A DNA stretch of 64,000 nucleotides. It comes from CBEUVQ01 sp965546615. Its GTDB lineage: Bacteria > Bacillota > Desulfotomaculia > Desulfotomaculales > Desulfohalotomaculaceae. The stretch is taken from NCBI GenBank assembly GCA_965546615.1, contig CBEUVQ010000004.1, forward strand, positions 44,233 through 108,232, written 5' to 3'. How positions within the stretch are numbered: the stretch's first letter is position 1; each line of letters opens with the position of its first letter. The position numbers and the translations under genes are program-made. Shown in pieces: positions 25,478 to 34,467 of this stretch. Below the pieces are notes generated by a model. That model was not told the DNA's origin. It made no database searches and saw nothing but the letters and a program-made list of their open reading frames with translations.

Positions 25478-26227
25478 TTAATAGATAATGTTCTTTAATT
25501 TATCATACACTTCTTTAAGGATTTTTTTATCTTCGTCGGTAAGTTCTGCTTCATCCAACAGTTCCGGCCGCCTCTCCAAAGTGCGCAAAACAGACTGCCG
25601 CCGCCGCCACATTTCTATGTTTTTATGATGTCCGGTAAGCAGTACTTCCGGTACTTTTAACCCTTGATATTCACGCGGCTTTGTGTAGTGCGGATAGTCT
25701 AATAAACCGTTGTAAAATGAATCCGCTTCAGCTGACGCAATTTCGCCCAAAACCCCTGGGATCATACGTGCCACTGCATCCACCACTACCATTGCCGGCA
25801 GCTCCCCTCCGGTAAGCACATAATCACCAATCGATATTTCATCAGTAATATACTTTTCAACGAACCGTTCATCGATACCTTCATAATGGCCGCATACCAA
25901 CACCAGCCTATCTTCTTTAGCCAGCTCTTTCGCTAAAGTCTGATTAAACGGTATTCCCTGAGGCGTCATTAAAACTATCCGCCCCAAACCTGGCTGCAGC
26001 TGTTGAAGATGCTCAACAGCTTTAAACAGCGGTTCTGCCTGCATCACCATACCGGCGCCGCCGCCATAGGGGGTGTCGTCAACAGTGCGGTGTTTGTTCT
26101 GCGAATAATCTCTAATGTTATGTAAATAAATATCCAATATTTTCTTGTCGCGTGCACGTTTAAGAATGCTGGTATCAAAGGGGCCGACAAACATTTCCGG
26201 AAACAACGTCAATATATCAATCCGCAT
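25478..26227 (-). CDS. trmD: tRNA (guanine-N1)-methyltransferase
   Basis: The 249-residue knotted SPOUT enzyme methylates G37 of tRNAs with SAM. It begins MRIDILTLFPEMFVGPFDTS and shows DDTPYGGGAGMVM, GHYEGIDERF and SIGDYVLTGGELPAM, the SAM-binding trefoil knot. Stop of rimM and start of trmD touch (shared base 26227). Confidence 0.97.
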   Translation of the reverse strand: MRIDILTLFPEMFVGPFDTSILKRARDKKILDIYLHNIRDYSQNKHRTVDDTPYGGGAGMVMQAEPLFKAVEHLQQLQPGLGRIVLMTPQGIPFNQTLAKELAKEDRLVLVCGHYEGIDERFVEKYITDEISIGDYVLTGGELPAMVVVDAVARMIPGVLGEIASAEADSFYNGLLDYPHYTKPREYQGLKVPEVLLTGHHKNIEMWRRRQSVLRTLERRPELLDEAELTDEDKKILKEVYDKLKNIIY

Positions 26228-26739
26228 TATTCCAGCAACCCTTCCGGTAATTCTACAATCATCCGCCCATTTGCAACATCTATATCACTGACCACTGATT
26301 TCAACGCCGGAATGAGAATATCTTTACCGTCGGCAGGTTTTACAACATAAACATCATTTGCTCCGGTGCGCAGCACATCTTTTATTTTGCCCAAAAATTG
26401 TCCTTGAACATCATATACACTAAGTCCAATAATATCAAAGATGTAATATTCTCCTTCGGGAAGCGGAACAAGTTGTTCCCGCGTAATTTGCAGAATACCC
26501 CCTTTAAGCTTTTCAGCGGCATTCATATCCTGTACTTCAGTGAATTTAAGCACAATAAACTGTTTATGCCGACGGGCATTTTCAATATGATAGATTGATC
26601 GCTTGCCGTTTAACAAAACATTAACTGCATCTAATTGATTGAAGCGATTTAAGAAATCAGTCAGCGGCAGGATACGAATTTCACCTCGGTGCCCTTGGGT
26701 ATTTACAATTTCACCAATGTTAATGTAATCTCCGCTCAT
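26227..26739 (-). CDS. rimM: Ribosome maturation factor RimM
   Basis: The 170-residue protein has the RimM N-domain (IGEIVNTQGHRGEIRILPLTD) and a PRC-barrel C-domain (YYIFDIIGLSVYDVQG, ANDVYVVKPADG). It assists 30S head assembly through S19. ATG 26739 is favoured over GTG 26745 by spacing from GGTGGG. Confidence 0.94.
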   Translation of the reverse strand: MSGDYINIGEIVNTQGHRGEIRILPLTDFLNRFNQLDAVNVLLNGKRSIYHIENARRHKQFIVLKFTEVQDMNAAEKLKGGILQITREQLVPLPEGEYYIFDIIGLSVYDVQGQFLGKIKDVLRTGANDVYVVKPADGKDILIPALKSVVSDIDVANGRMIVELPEGLLE

Positions 26740-27179
26740 TTGCACCCACCATTCCTATCATTCTCAGATAAACCGCGGCGGATTTCCTGTACTATTCCGT
26801 CTTCTACAAGCACTTCAATATTCATTATTTTGTTCCAATCATCTCCTACTTTCAGTTCTGTTAAACTTTCCACCCGCCCATGAGTAATTTCTGTTCCCGG
26901 TGTCAACATGCTTACCTCTTTGATTTTTTCCAACAAAGTCTGTTTTTTTTGCAGCCGCTCATGAGTCTGCGCTTCTATTTGCTGTTTAGCTGCAGCTAAT
27001 CCCTGAGAATTTTTTTTACCCAATTCAACTGCCAGCTTCTTCATCTGAAAGTCCAAATGCTGCAATTCCAAATCCAAGCGCTGCACCGCCTTCTGCAGCT
27101 CTGCCGCAACAACTTTTTTATAGTTTTCGGTAACGCGCACTTTGATAACCACCGGCCTGGTAATGGTAATGCTCTGCAT
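26736..27179 (-). CDS. ylqD: YlqD family protein
   Basis: This 147-residue protein occupies the ylqD place between khpA and rimM. It starts MQSITITRPVVIKVRVTE, has a long charged helix from about 25 to 85, likely coiled coil, and a small beta-rich C-terminal part (GTEITHGRVESLTELKVGDDW). The family's role is unknown. ATG 27179 follows GAGGTG. It overlaps rimM by 4 bases. Confidence 0.85.
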   Translation of the reverse strand: MQSITITRPVVIKVRVTENYKKVVAAELQKAVQRLDLELQHLDFQMKKLAVELGKKNSQGLAAAKQQIEAQTHERLQKKQTLLEKIKEVSMLTPGTEITHGRVESLTELKVGDDWNKIMNIEVLVEDGIVQEIRRGLSENDRNGGCK

Positions 27180-27207
27180 TAGAAACACCTCATTACAAGT
27201 ATATTCA

Positions 27208-27239
27208 AAAATCTAAAGGAGGCATGCGCCCCCTTTAGA
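27208..27239 (-). terminator. Terminator overlapping the khpA stop codon
   Basis: ATCTAAAGG pairs with CCTTTAGAT across GGGCGCATGCCT on the minus strand, followed by TTTTTG. It separates rpsP-khpA from ylqD-rimM-trmD, at least in part. Confidence 0.7.
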
Positions 27240-27462
27240 TTATCTCTACCATTACTTTTTTACGCTGTTTTGTTGCCGCAGCCTTCACCACTGTACGAAT
27301 GGCTCGGGCAATCCGGCCTTGTTTGCCTATAACCTTGCCCATATCATCCGGAGCTACCCTTAATTCAATAACCACTGTTTTTTCTTTATCAATCATCGTT
27401 ACTTCAACTTTTTCAGGCTGATCGACAAGGGACTTGGCTAAAACTTCTACTAACTCCTTCAT
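27235..27462 (-). CDS. khpA: RNA-binding KH domain protein KhpA (YlqC)
   Basis: The 75-residue protein is one KH domain with GXXG loop GKQGRIARAIRT. It starts MKELVEVLAKSLVDQPE. KhpA pairs with KhpB/Jag and affects cell division and envelope genes in Firmicutes. Its place after rpsP is standard. Confidence 0.95.
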   Translation of the reverse strand: MKELVEVLAKSLVDQPEKVEVTMIDKEKTVVIELRVAPDDMGKVIGKQGRIARAIRTVVKAAATKQRKKVMVEII

Positions 27463-27504
27463 GATTTGAGATACCCTCCCAAACTGCTGTCCTTAGGGCG
27501 CATA

Positions 27505-27750
27505 CTACTCCAGTACCCCTGCCTTTTGGAATAAAGACTTAACTGTTTCAGAAGGCTGGGCACCTTTTTTCAGCCAATCCAGTGCCTTATCTTTATTGAT
27601 GTTAATTACAGCCGGTTTTTTTAAAGGGTCATAATAACCAATCTCTTCAATAAAACGACCGTCACGCGGAGAGCGGGAATCTGCCACTACTACGCGATAA
27701 AACGGAGCTTTTTTTGCACCCATTCTTTTTAAGCGAATTTTTGTTGCCAC
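27505..27750 (-). CDS. rpsP: 30S ribosomal protein S16
   Basis: The 81-residue protein begins MATKIRLKRMGAKKAPFYR and contains VVADSRSPRDGRFIEEIGYYDP, diagnostic of S16. AAAGGAGGTG lies just before the ATG. Confidence 0.98.
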   Translation of the reverse strand: MATKIRLKRMGAKKAPFYRVVVADSRSPRDGRFIEEIGYYDPLKKPAVININKDKALDWLKKGAQPSETVKSLFQKAGVLE

Positions 27751-27795
27751 AATATGTCACCTCCTTTTAAAAATCTCTGGCCGCAGTAAACGGCA

Positions 27796-29142
27796 TTAAA
27801 ACGGAAACGGCAATTTTATTTTTTTGCCTTTTTTCATGTTTTTCTCCAAATCACCAAACTGCTTAAACATTTTACGTGTCTGCTCAAACTGTTTTAACAG
27901 GCGGTTTACTTCCTGCACGCTGGTGCCGCTGCCTTTAGCAATCCGCTTGCGCCTACTGCCGTTAATTTTCTCCGGATGCTGTCGTTCATAAGGAGTCATC
28001 GAATTTATAATGGCTTCGGCAAAAACCAACTCTTTTTCATCAATCTGCTCTTGCAAGTTTTTAATTTTGCTCATTCCCGGAATCATACCCAAAATTTGAT
28101 CCAGCGGCCCCATCTTTTTGACCTGCTGCAGTTGATCCAAGAAATCTTCCAAAGTAAAGTTTGCTGTCTTTAATTTCTTTTTTAGTTTTTCGGTCTGCTC
28201 AGCATCGATGTTTGCTTGGGCCTTTTCAATCAGAGTTAATACGTCTCCCATGCCCAATATCCGGTCAGCCATGCGGTCGGGGTGGAATGCTTCCAACGCG
28301 TCAAGTTTTTCACCCATACCGGCAAATTTAATCGGCGTACCGGTAACTTTGCGCACCGACAGAGCGGCACCGCCTCGGGTGTCACCGTCAAGCTTTGTCA
28401 TTACCACACCGTCAAGCCCTAAACGCTCGTTAAAACTTTCAGCCACATTAACGGCGTCCTGACCGGTCATGGCATCAACAACCAGCAAAATTTCATGCGG
28501 ATTGACAGCTGCTTTAACCCCTTCCAGCTCAGCCATCAATTCTTCATTAATATGCAGCCGACCGGCGGTATCAATAATGACTAAGTCATTGCCGGATTTA
28601 TTAGCACTTTCCACTGCCGCTTTGGCAATATTTACCGGATTTTGCTGTCCCATAGAAAAAACAGGAATATCCAGCTGTTTGCCCAACACTTCCAACTGCT
28701 TAATTGCCGCCGGGCGGTAGACATCGGCCGCCACCAACAGCGGACGCCGTCCTTGTTTGCGCAGCAGGTTGGCCAACTTACCACAGGTAGTGGTTTTACC
28801 TGAACCCTGTAATCCAACAAGCATAACGATAGTTGGTGGTTTGGGAGCGATATTAATTTTGCTCTGCACGCCGCCCAACAGTTCCACCAGCTGTTCCCGC
28901 ACAATTTTTACTACCTGCTGTCCGGGCGTTAAGCTGGACATCACATCCTGTCCAACAGCCTTTTCTTTTACCTGCGCAACAAATTCTTTAACAACCTTAT
29001 AGTTAACATCCGCTTCCAGAAGTGCCACTCGCACTTCACGCATCGCATCTTTAACGTCTGCTTCAGTTAAGTTTCCTTTTCCTTTCAGCTTCTTAAAAGT
29101 TTCCTGCAGTCGATCTGACAGGCTTTGAAACAACCGGGACAC
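27796..29142 (-). CDS. ffh: Signal recognition particle protein Ffh
   Basis: The 448-residue SRP GTPase has an N domain, G domain with P-loop GLQGSGKTTTCGKLA (about 106), DTAGRLHIN, TKLDGDTRGGAA, and a methionine-rich M domain with GSGTSVQEVNRLLKQF for 4.5S RNA binding. It targets nascent membrane proteins to FtsY, encoded at 54091-55014. Confidence 0.97.
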   Translation of the reverse strand: MSRLFQSLSDRLQETFKKLKGKGNLTEADVKDAMREVRVALLEADVNYKVVKEFVAQVKEKAVGQDVMSSLTPGQQVVKIVREQLVELLGGVQSKINIAPKPPTIVMLVGLQGSGKTTTCGKLANLLRKQGRRPLLVAADVYRPAAIKQLEVLGKQLDIPVFSMGQQNPVNIAKAAVESANKSGNDLVIIDTAGRLHINEELMAELEGVKAAVNPHEILLVVDAMTGQDAVNVAESFNERLGLDGVVMTKLDGDTRGGAALSVRKVTGTPIKFAGMGEKLDALEAFHPDRMADRILGMGDVLTLIEKAQANIDAEQTEKLKKKLKTANFTLEDFLDQLQQVKKMGPLDQILGMIPGMSKIKNLQEQIDEKELVFAEAIINSMTPYERQHPEKINGSRRKRIAKGSGTSVQEVNRLLKQFEQTRKMFKQFGDLEKNMKKGKKIKLPFPF

Positions 29143-29166
29143 CTCCTGGCGCTGAGATTATGCTTC

Positions 29167-29508
29167 TTACAGCTCGGTAATCTCAGACAATATTTGTTCA
29201 ATCCGATTTAAATCATCGGGATTTTGGTCCTGGCGGAAATCCCTCAGCAATTCCAGTGCTTCAGAAATCTTTTTTCTTTCAGTCATAAATTTTTCAACTA
29301 AGCCCAATTTTTGCTCATAATCGTTGAGAATTTTTTCAGCACGTTTTAACGTGTCATGAACAGCTTGACGGGTAACATTGTATTCTTCAGCTATTTCCCC
29401 TAAAGATAAATCATATCCGAAGTAAAGCTCGATGAATCGCTGCTGTCGTTCGGTCAGCAGCTGGCCGTAAAAGTCGTATAAAAGAGTAACCCAAATGACT
29501 TTATCCAT
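29167..29508 (-). CDS. ylxM: YlxM family DNA-binding protein, SRP operon regulator-like
   Basis: The 113-residue protein has a sigma70-region-4-like helix-turn-helix: LTERQQRFIELYFGYDLSLG then EIAEEYNVTRQAVHDTLKRAE, and a helical tail. YlxM precedes ffh in Firmicutes. The usual upstream neighbour ftsY is missing here and found 24.6 kb away. Confidence 0.94.
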   Translation of the reverse strand: MDKVIWVTLLYDFYGQLLTERQQRFIELYFGYDLSLGEIAEEYNVTRQAVHDTLKRAEKILNDYEQKLGLVEKFMTERKKISEALELLRDFRQDQNPDDLNRIEQILSEITEL

Positions 29509-29628
29509 AACGGATCGGCCTCCGTGCTAATTACTATAAAGGCAATACACTTTACAGAGAAGATTTTACAGAATAAAGCTGTTGCTGTCAAGTATTTGCC
29601 TATGATACTTTAATAGTGTAATTAGGGT

Positions 29629-29656
29629 TTGAAACATTTTTGCATCAGGGTATAAT
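29629..29656 (+). promoter_or_regulatory. Promoter of the class III aminotransferase
   Basis: TTGAAA (29629-29634) and TATAAT (29651-29656) are 16 bases apart. The -10 box ends only 6 bases before the GGAGGG ribosome site, so the leader is very short. Confidence 0.7.
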
Positions 29657-29675
29657 TTCCTTGGAGGGATGAAAA

Positions 29676-31097
29676 ATGGATCAATTACATGACAGTGCAG
29701 CGAAAAACCGTTTGCCGGAAGGCATGCTTACACTTGACAGTGCTTTAAAACTGAGCAGATCTGAGGTAAAAGAACTGCATAAACAATACATAAATTCCAG
29801 TCTGACAACATTAATGGGGTTATTAAATTTTGATACCCAATATGTTCGTGCCCAAGGGGTTTCCGTTTGGGACAGCGAGGGCCGGGAATATTTAGACTTT
29901 CTCGGCGGTTACGGTTCGCTCAACCTGGGTCACAATCATCCAAAAATAATTAATGCTTTAGAAAAAGTCAACAAAATGCCTAACCTCATGCAGGCTTCAC
30001 TGGGCACATTAGCGGGGGCGTTAGCTGCTAATTTGGCCCGAATTACTCCCGGTAACTTGCAGCGCTGCTTTTTTGGCAACAGTGGTGCCGAAGCGGTAGA
30101 AGGAGCATTAAAATTGGCCCGGGCAGCAACCGGACGGCATAAAGTTATTTACTGCCACAATTCCTTCCACGGAAAAACTTTTGGAGCTCTGTCCGTCACC
30201 GGCCGCGAAAAGTACCAGCAAGCATTTCAACCGCTGCTGTCCGGCTGTGCGGAAGTTCCCTTCGGTGACATAGATGCACTGGCTGAACTGCTGAAAGACA
30301 ACGATATTGCAGCCTTTATTTGTGAACCCATTCAAGGCGAAGGCGGTGTCAATATACCTCCGACCGGTTACTTGAAAAAAGCTTTGGAATTATGCCATGA
30401 TCATCAAACGCTGTTTATCGCCGACGAAGTGCAAACCGGAATGGGCCGCACCGGCTGCATGTTTGCATGCGAAGCAGAAGGCGTTGTGCCGGACATACTC
30501 TGTCTGGCCAAATCGTTAGGCGGCGGAATTATGCCGATTGGCGCCTATATCACTACCGATGAAATTTGGCAAAAAGCCTACGGCAGTATTGATAAAGCCT
30601 ATTTGCACACATCCACCTTCGGCGGAAACACCTGGGCGGCTGCTGCCGCACTAACTACTATAGAAACTATCTATCAAGAAGATTTAATTACCGCCGCCAA
30701 AGAAAAAGGAGATTATTTCCTAGGTAAGTTAAACGAACTGAAAAAGAAACATCCCTTATTGGCAGATGTCCGCGGTCGGGGGCTGCTTATCGGCATTGAA
30801 TTTGCTCAGCAAAAAGGTTTTGCTTATAAAGCAACGATGGGTGTATTGAATAAGCTCTCCGAAGAGTACATGGGCAGCCTGGTTGCCGGTGAACTGCTGA
30901 ACAAATACGGCATTATCACTGCCTTTACACTAAACAATCCCAACGTAATTCGCTTAGAGCCACCGCTAATTGTCAGCTACCAGCAGCTTGATCAAGTAAT
31001 CAATGCGCTGGAAGAAATCTTAACCAAGCATAAAGGTTTCATCAGCATTGCCGCTTCAGGTGCTAAAACTATACTTAAAGGATTGAAGCGGAAATAA
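29676..31097 (+). CDS. Class III aminotransferase (putrescine/ornithine type)
   Basis: The 473-residue PLP enzyme has GGYGSLNLGHNHPKI, the phosphate-binding FFGNSGAEAVEGALKLAR, FICEPIQGEGGVNIP, IADEVQTGMGRTG, and the PLP lysine in CLAKSLGGGIMPIGAY. An N-terminal extension of about 60 residues matches putrescine aminotransferase (PatA/YgjG) better than acetylornithine aminotransferase. It would move an amino group from a diamine or omega-amino acid to 2-oxoglutarate or pyruvate. It stands alone, opposite the salvage operon, and shares a terminator with it. Confidence 0.88.
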   Translation: MDQLHDSAAKNRLPEGMLTLDSALKLSRSEVKELHKQYINSSLTTLMGLLNFDTQYVRAQGVSVWDSEGREYLDFLGGYGSLNLGHNHPKIINALEKVNKMPNLMQASLGTLAGALAANLARITPGNLQRCFFGNSGAEAVEGALKLARAATGRHKVIYCHNSFHGKTFGALSVTGREKYQQAFQPLLSGCAEVPFGDIDALAELLKDNDIAAFICEPIQGEGGVNIPPTGYLKKALELCHDHQTLFIADEVQTGMGRTGCMFACEAEGVVPDILCLAKSLGGGIMPIGAYITTDEIWQKAYGSIDKAYLHTSTFGGNTWAAAAALTTIETIYQEDLITAAKEKGDYFLGKLNELKKKHPLLADVRGRGLLIGIEFAQQKGFAYKATMGVLNKLSEEYMGSLVAGELLNKYGIITAFTLNNPNVIRLEPPLIVSYQQLDQVINALEEILTKHKGFISIAASGAKTILKGLKRK

Positions 31098-31122
31098 GCA
31101 TACTTAGTCTGTTTATTTTAAT

Positions 31123-31172
31123 AAAAAAAGCGTGCCGCAAACTGCTAAAGCAGTTATGCAGCACGCTTTTTT
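31123..31172. terminator. Bidirectional terminator between aminotransferase and mtaD
   Basis: AAGCGTGC-GCA and TGC-GCACGCTT enclose a second stem AACTGC/GCAGTT. Seven A precede and six T follow, serving both convergent genes. Confidence 0.9.
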
Positions 31173-31173
31173 A

Positions 31174-32475
31174 CTATCTTTTTAATAATTTTCTTGTGCA
31201 TTCCGCTGCTTTATTTAAAACTTCTTCTTCATCAATGGTTAACACCTTGCGGTCTTGCATAACCAATTCACCGTCAATAATTACTGTTTGTACATCGGCA
31301 CTTTGCGCTGCATAAACAATATGCGCACAGCAATCATGATGCGGATAGAGGTGCGGTGCTTTAAAGTTTACCAAGATAACATCAGCCTTTAGGCCGGGTT
31401 TTAATTGGCCGATTTCGCCGTCCATGCCCAGCACTTTGGCACCGCTAAAAGTCGCCATTTCCAAAGCAGTGTAGGCCGGCATTACGGTAGGATCCATGTT
31501 GGCCACTTTATGCAGCAGTGCTGCGGTACGCATCTCTTCCAGCATATCCAAGTTATTGTTGCTGGATGCCCCATCGGTACCTAACCCAACTTTCACCCCG
31601 GCATTAAGCATTTTTTGCACCGGAGCAATACCGCTGGCCAGTTTCATATTACTTTCGGGGTTATGAGCCACACCAACATTGTTTTCCGCTAAAATTTGAA
31701 TGTCTTGGTCGTCAACATGCACGCAGTGGGCAGCAATGGTATGGTATTTAAATAAACCAATATCTGCTGTATGCTTAATCGGAGTTTTGCCATATTGTTT
31801 AACAATATCTTGGTGTTCGGTCAGCGTTTCAGCCAAATGGATATGTATCCCTACCCCTAGCTCTTCTGCTGCTTCCGTCACTTTTTCTAAATAATCCGGC
31901 GGGCAGGTATAGGGGGCGTGGGGGCCTAACATCGTAGTAATGCGCCCGTTGGCAGTGTTGTGATGCTTTTTGATAAATTCTTTGCTCTCTTCCAGCGCCT
32001 GCAGCGCATTGGGAGCAGCGCCAATCAATCCCCTTGATAAAACCGCACGCAGTCCGCTTTGTTCCGCCGCCTTAGCCACCTGATCCATTGAAGCATACAT
32101 ATCAACAAAGGTAGTAGTGCCGGATTTAATCATTTCCAAGCAGGCAAGCAAACTGCCGTAATAAATATCTTCAGGCAGCATTTTATCTTCGATGGGCCAT
32201 ATCTTATTGTTTAACCATTCCATTAACGGCAGGTCATCGGCATAACCGCGCAGCAGCGTCATCGCCGCATGGGTGTGACAATTGACAAATCCGGGCATTG
32301 CCACAGTGCCGCTGCCGTCTATTTCTATTTCCGGAATAAAATCACCGGGGATTGAGCCCTTTTCCCCTACAAAAAGCAGCTTATTTCCTTCAATCGCTAT
32401 TTCCCCACCGATAATTACATTCTGTTCACCGGTCATGGTAATAATATCAACATTGCGAATAACTATTTTGGACAC
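31174..32475 (-). CDS. mtaD: 5-methylthioadenosine/S-adenosylhomocysteine deaminase
   Basis: The 433-residue amidohydrolase has zinc ligands in NCHTHAAM (His67, His69), IHIHLAET and AHCVHVDD, and the metal Asp in GTDGASSNNNLDML. MtaD/DadD enzymes turn MTA and SAH (often adenosine and 5'-deoxyadenosine as well) into inosine forms. GTG 32475 follows GGAGGTGG exactly and overlaps the end of the aldolase gene by 13 bases. It is the last gene of mtnP-mtnA-ahcY-aldolase-mtaD. Confidence 0.92.
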   Translation of the reverse strand: MSKIVIRNVDIITMTGEQNVIIGGEIAIEGNKLLFVGEKGSIPGDFIPEIEIDGSGTVAMPGFVNCHTHAAMTLLRGYADDLPLMEWLNNKIWPIEDKMLPEDIYYGSLLACLEMIKSGTTTFVDMYASMDQVAKAAEQSGLRAVLSRGLIGAAPNALQALEESKEFIKKHHNTANGRITTMLGPHAPYTCPPDYLEKVTEAAEELGVGIHIHLAETLTEHQDIVKQYGKTPIKHTADIGLFKYHTIAAHCVHVDDQDIQILAENNVGVAHNPESNMKLASGIAPVQKMLNAGVKVGLGTDGASSNNNLDMLEEMRTAALLHKVANMDPTVMPAYTALEMATFSGAKVLGMDGEIGQLKPGLKADVILVNFKAPHLYPHHDCCAHIVYAAQSADVQTVIIDGELVMQDRKVLTIDEEEVLNKAAECTRKLLKR

Positions 32476-33158
32476 GAATCCACCTCCGGGCATCGCTCTT
32501 TATTTTGACCGTACTTGTTCAGGTAAAAATCCCTTAAAATCCGGACATCCTGATCACCGATCTCAACCGGATTACCCACTTGTTTAGCCAGCAGATATAT
32601 TTGAGCACAGCGCTCCACCATTTCACATACAGCAAGGGCTTCTTTCAGTGTACCGCCTACACCTACAACGCCGTGGTTAGCCATCAGCACCGCATTGCTT
32701 TCCCCCAAAGCCCGGACGGTATTTACCGCCAGCTGCCTGCTGCCCGCAAGCGCATATTCAGCAACCGACACCGAACCGCCAATCAGTGAAGCCATATCTT
32801 CCAGAATAGGCGGCAGGGAAGTGCGGCTAACGGCAAGCGCACTGGCATAGACGCTGTGGGTATGAACAACGGCTCTAACATCCGGTCGAGCTTGATAGAT
32901 AGCTAAGTGTACTTTAAGCTCACTGGATGGTTTTAAATTTCCTTTTTGAATCTCACCATTCAGATTAACTACCACCGTCATGTCGGGCTTTATACAATCA
33001 TAAGCTACCCCGCTGGGCGTGATTACCACCAGCTTTTCATCCGGCAAAAAGCAGGAGATATTGCCCCAACACCCCAACACGAAGTTAGAATTGAGCATTT
33101 TCAAGCCAAATTCTGCAACTTCTTCTCTCGCCTTTTCCAGTGCGAAACTAATTTTCAA
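32463..33158 (-). CDS. Class II aldolase (fuculose-phosphate/Ald2-like)
   Basis: The 231-residue enzyme has the class II sugar-phosphate aldolase pattern: GNISCFLPDEKLVVITPSG, the catalytic Glu in KPSSELKVHLAIY, zinc ligands in VVHTHSVYASALA, and a third His in LMANHGVVGVG. Beside mtnA, the likely role is cleavage of 5-methylthioribulose-1-phosphate to DHAP and methylthioacetaldehyde (DHAP shunt) rather than MtnB dehydration. TTG 33158 is chosen by GAGGTGG. MtnB belongs to the same fold, so the alternative stays open; but no mtnC/mtnD genes accompany it. Confidence 0.85.
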   Translation of the reverse strand: MKISFALEKAREEVAEFGLKMLNSNFVLGCWGNISCFLPDEKLVVITPSGVAYDCIKPDMTVVVNLNGEIQKGNLKPSSELKVHLAIYQARPDVRAVVHTHSVYASALAVSRTSLPPILEDMASLIGGSVSVAEYALAGSRQLAVNTVRALGESNAVLMANHGVVGVGGTLKEALAVCEMVERCAQIYLLAKQVGNPVEIGDQDVRILRDFYLNKYGQNKERCPEVDSCPK

Positions 33159-33173
33159 GCCTGTCCACCTCAC

Positions 33174-34430
33174 TTATTCCGCGTGGTTCCAGGCGTTGAT
33201 GTACCGCTGCTGTTCCGGTGTCAGCTGATCGATCTGAATACCTAATGAATTAAGCTTAATATTGGCCACCTTAGCATCGATGGCATCGGGCACATTATAA
33301 ACTTTGCGCTCCAGTTTGCCGGATTTTTCCAAGATATACTTAGCAGATAAAGCCTGCAGTGCAAAAGACATATCCATAATTTCAGCGGGATGGCCGTCCC
33401 CGGCCGCCAAGTTGACCAGGCGTCCTTCCGCCAGCAGGTACAGTTTGCGTCCGTCCGGCATGGCATATTCTTGAATATCTTTGCGCACTCTGCGATTTCC
33501 GACAGAAAGCTTCTCTAAATCAGACTTATTTACTTCTACATCAAAGTGGCCGGCATTGCACATAACGGCGCCGTCTTTCATCACCTCATAATGCTTAGCA
33601 GTGAGCACGTCTTTGCAGCCGGTGACGGTAACAAATATATCGCCAACTTTTGCAGCATCAATACTGTTCATTACTGTAAAGCCGTCCATATGAGCTTCTA
33701 TTGCTTTTACCGGATCAATTTCTGTCACAATCACCTTTGCTCCCAAGCCTTTAGCCCGCATAGCTATTCCTTTGCCGCACCAGCCGTATCCCATTACCAC
33801 TACATTTTTACCGGCCGCTATTAAGTTGGTAGTGCGCATTATTCCCGACCAAACCGATTCCCCGGTACCATAGCGGTTGTCAAATAAATATTTGCAGTAG
33901 GCATCATTTACTGCAATCATCGGAAATTTCAATTCACCTTCACGTTCCAACGCCCTTAATCGCAGCACACCGGTGGTGGTTTCTTCACATCCACCTTTAA
34001 CGCCGGAAGCCCACTCTTGGCACTCGGTATGCAGTAAATGCACCAAATCGCCGCCGTCGTCAATAACTATATCAGGTCGGCTGCTTAAAACATGCTTTAA
34101 GTGATCTTTATATTCGTCATCAGTGGCATTGTACCAAGAATAAACTTTAATACCTGCAGCAGCCAAAGCAGCAGCCACATCGTCCTGCGTAGAAAGCGGA
34201 TTAGAACCGCTGATGGAAACATCCGCCCCGCCGGCAGCCAACACTTCCGCCAAGTAAGCAGTTTTTGCTTCTAAATGAATGCTCACCGCTATTTTTATGC
34301 CTTGAAAAGGTTTTTCCTTTTCAAAATCAGCTCTAATGGCATTCAACACCGGCATATGTGCCCGCACCCAATCTATTTTTAAACGTCCTTCCGGAGCGAG
34401 ATTGATATCGCGAATTAAATAATTTTCCAT
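33174..34430 (-). CDS. ahcY: Adenosylhomocysteinase (SAH or S-inosylhomocysteine hydrolase)
   Basis: The 418-residue enzyme has the NAD-binding loop GYGWCGKGIAMRAKG near 215, DDGGDLVHLLH, and NRYGTGESVWSGIMRTTNL. Like the Thermotoga/archaeal short type it lacks the C-terminal KPDHYRY tail of eukaryotic forms and ends QQRYINAWNHAE. Known enzymes split SAH to adenosine and homocysteine. Because a SAH deaminase gene lies two genes downstream, S-inosylhomocysteine may be its real substrate, as in Methanocaldococcus (inference). Confidence 0.93.
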   Translation of the reverse strand: MENYLIRDINLAPEGRLKIDWVRAHMPVLNAIRADFEKEKPFQGIKIAVSIHLEAKTAYLAEVLAAGGADVSISGSNPLSTQDDVAAALAAAGIKVYSWYNATDDEYKDHLKHVLSSRPDIVIDDGGDLVHLLHTECQEWASGVKGGCEETTTGVLRLRALEREGELKFPMIAVNDAYCKYLFDNRYGTGESVWSGIMRTTNLIAAGKNVVVMGYGWCGKGIAMRAKGLGAKVIVTEIDPVKAIEAHMDGFTVMNSIDAAKVGDIFVTVTGCKDVLTAKHYEVMKDGAVMCNAGHFDVEVNKSDLEKLSVGNRRVRKDIQEYAMPDGRKLYLLAEGRLVNLAAGDGHPAEIMDMSFALQALSAKYILEKSGKLERKVYNVPDAIDAKVANIKLNSLGIQIDQLTPEQQRYINAWNHAE

Positions 34431-34467
34431 TTTTCAACCCCCTATTTTCTCATTTTTGCGGCAAAGT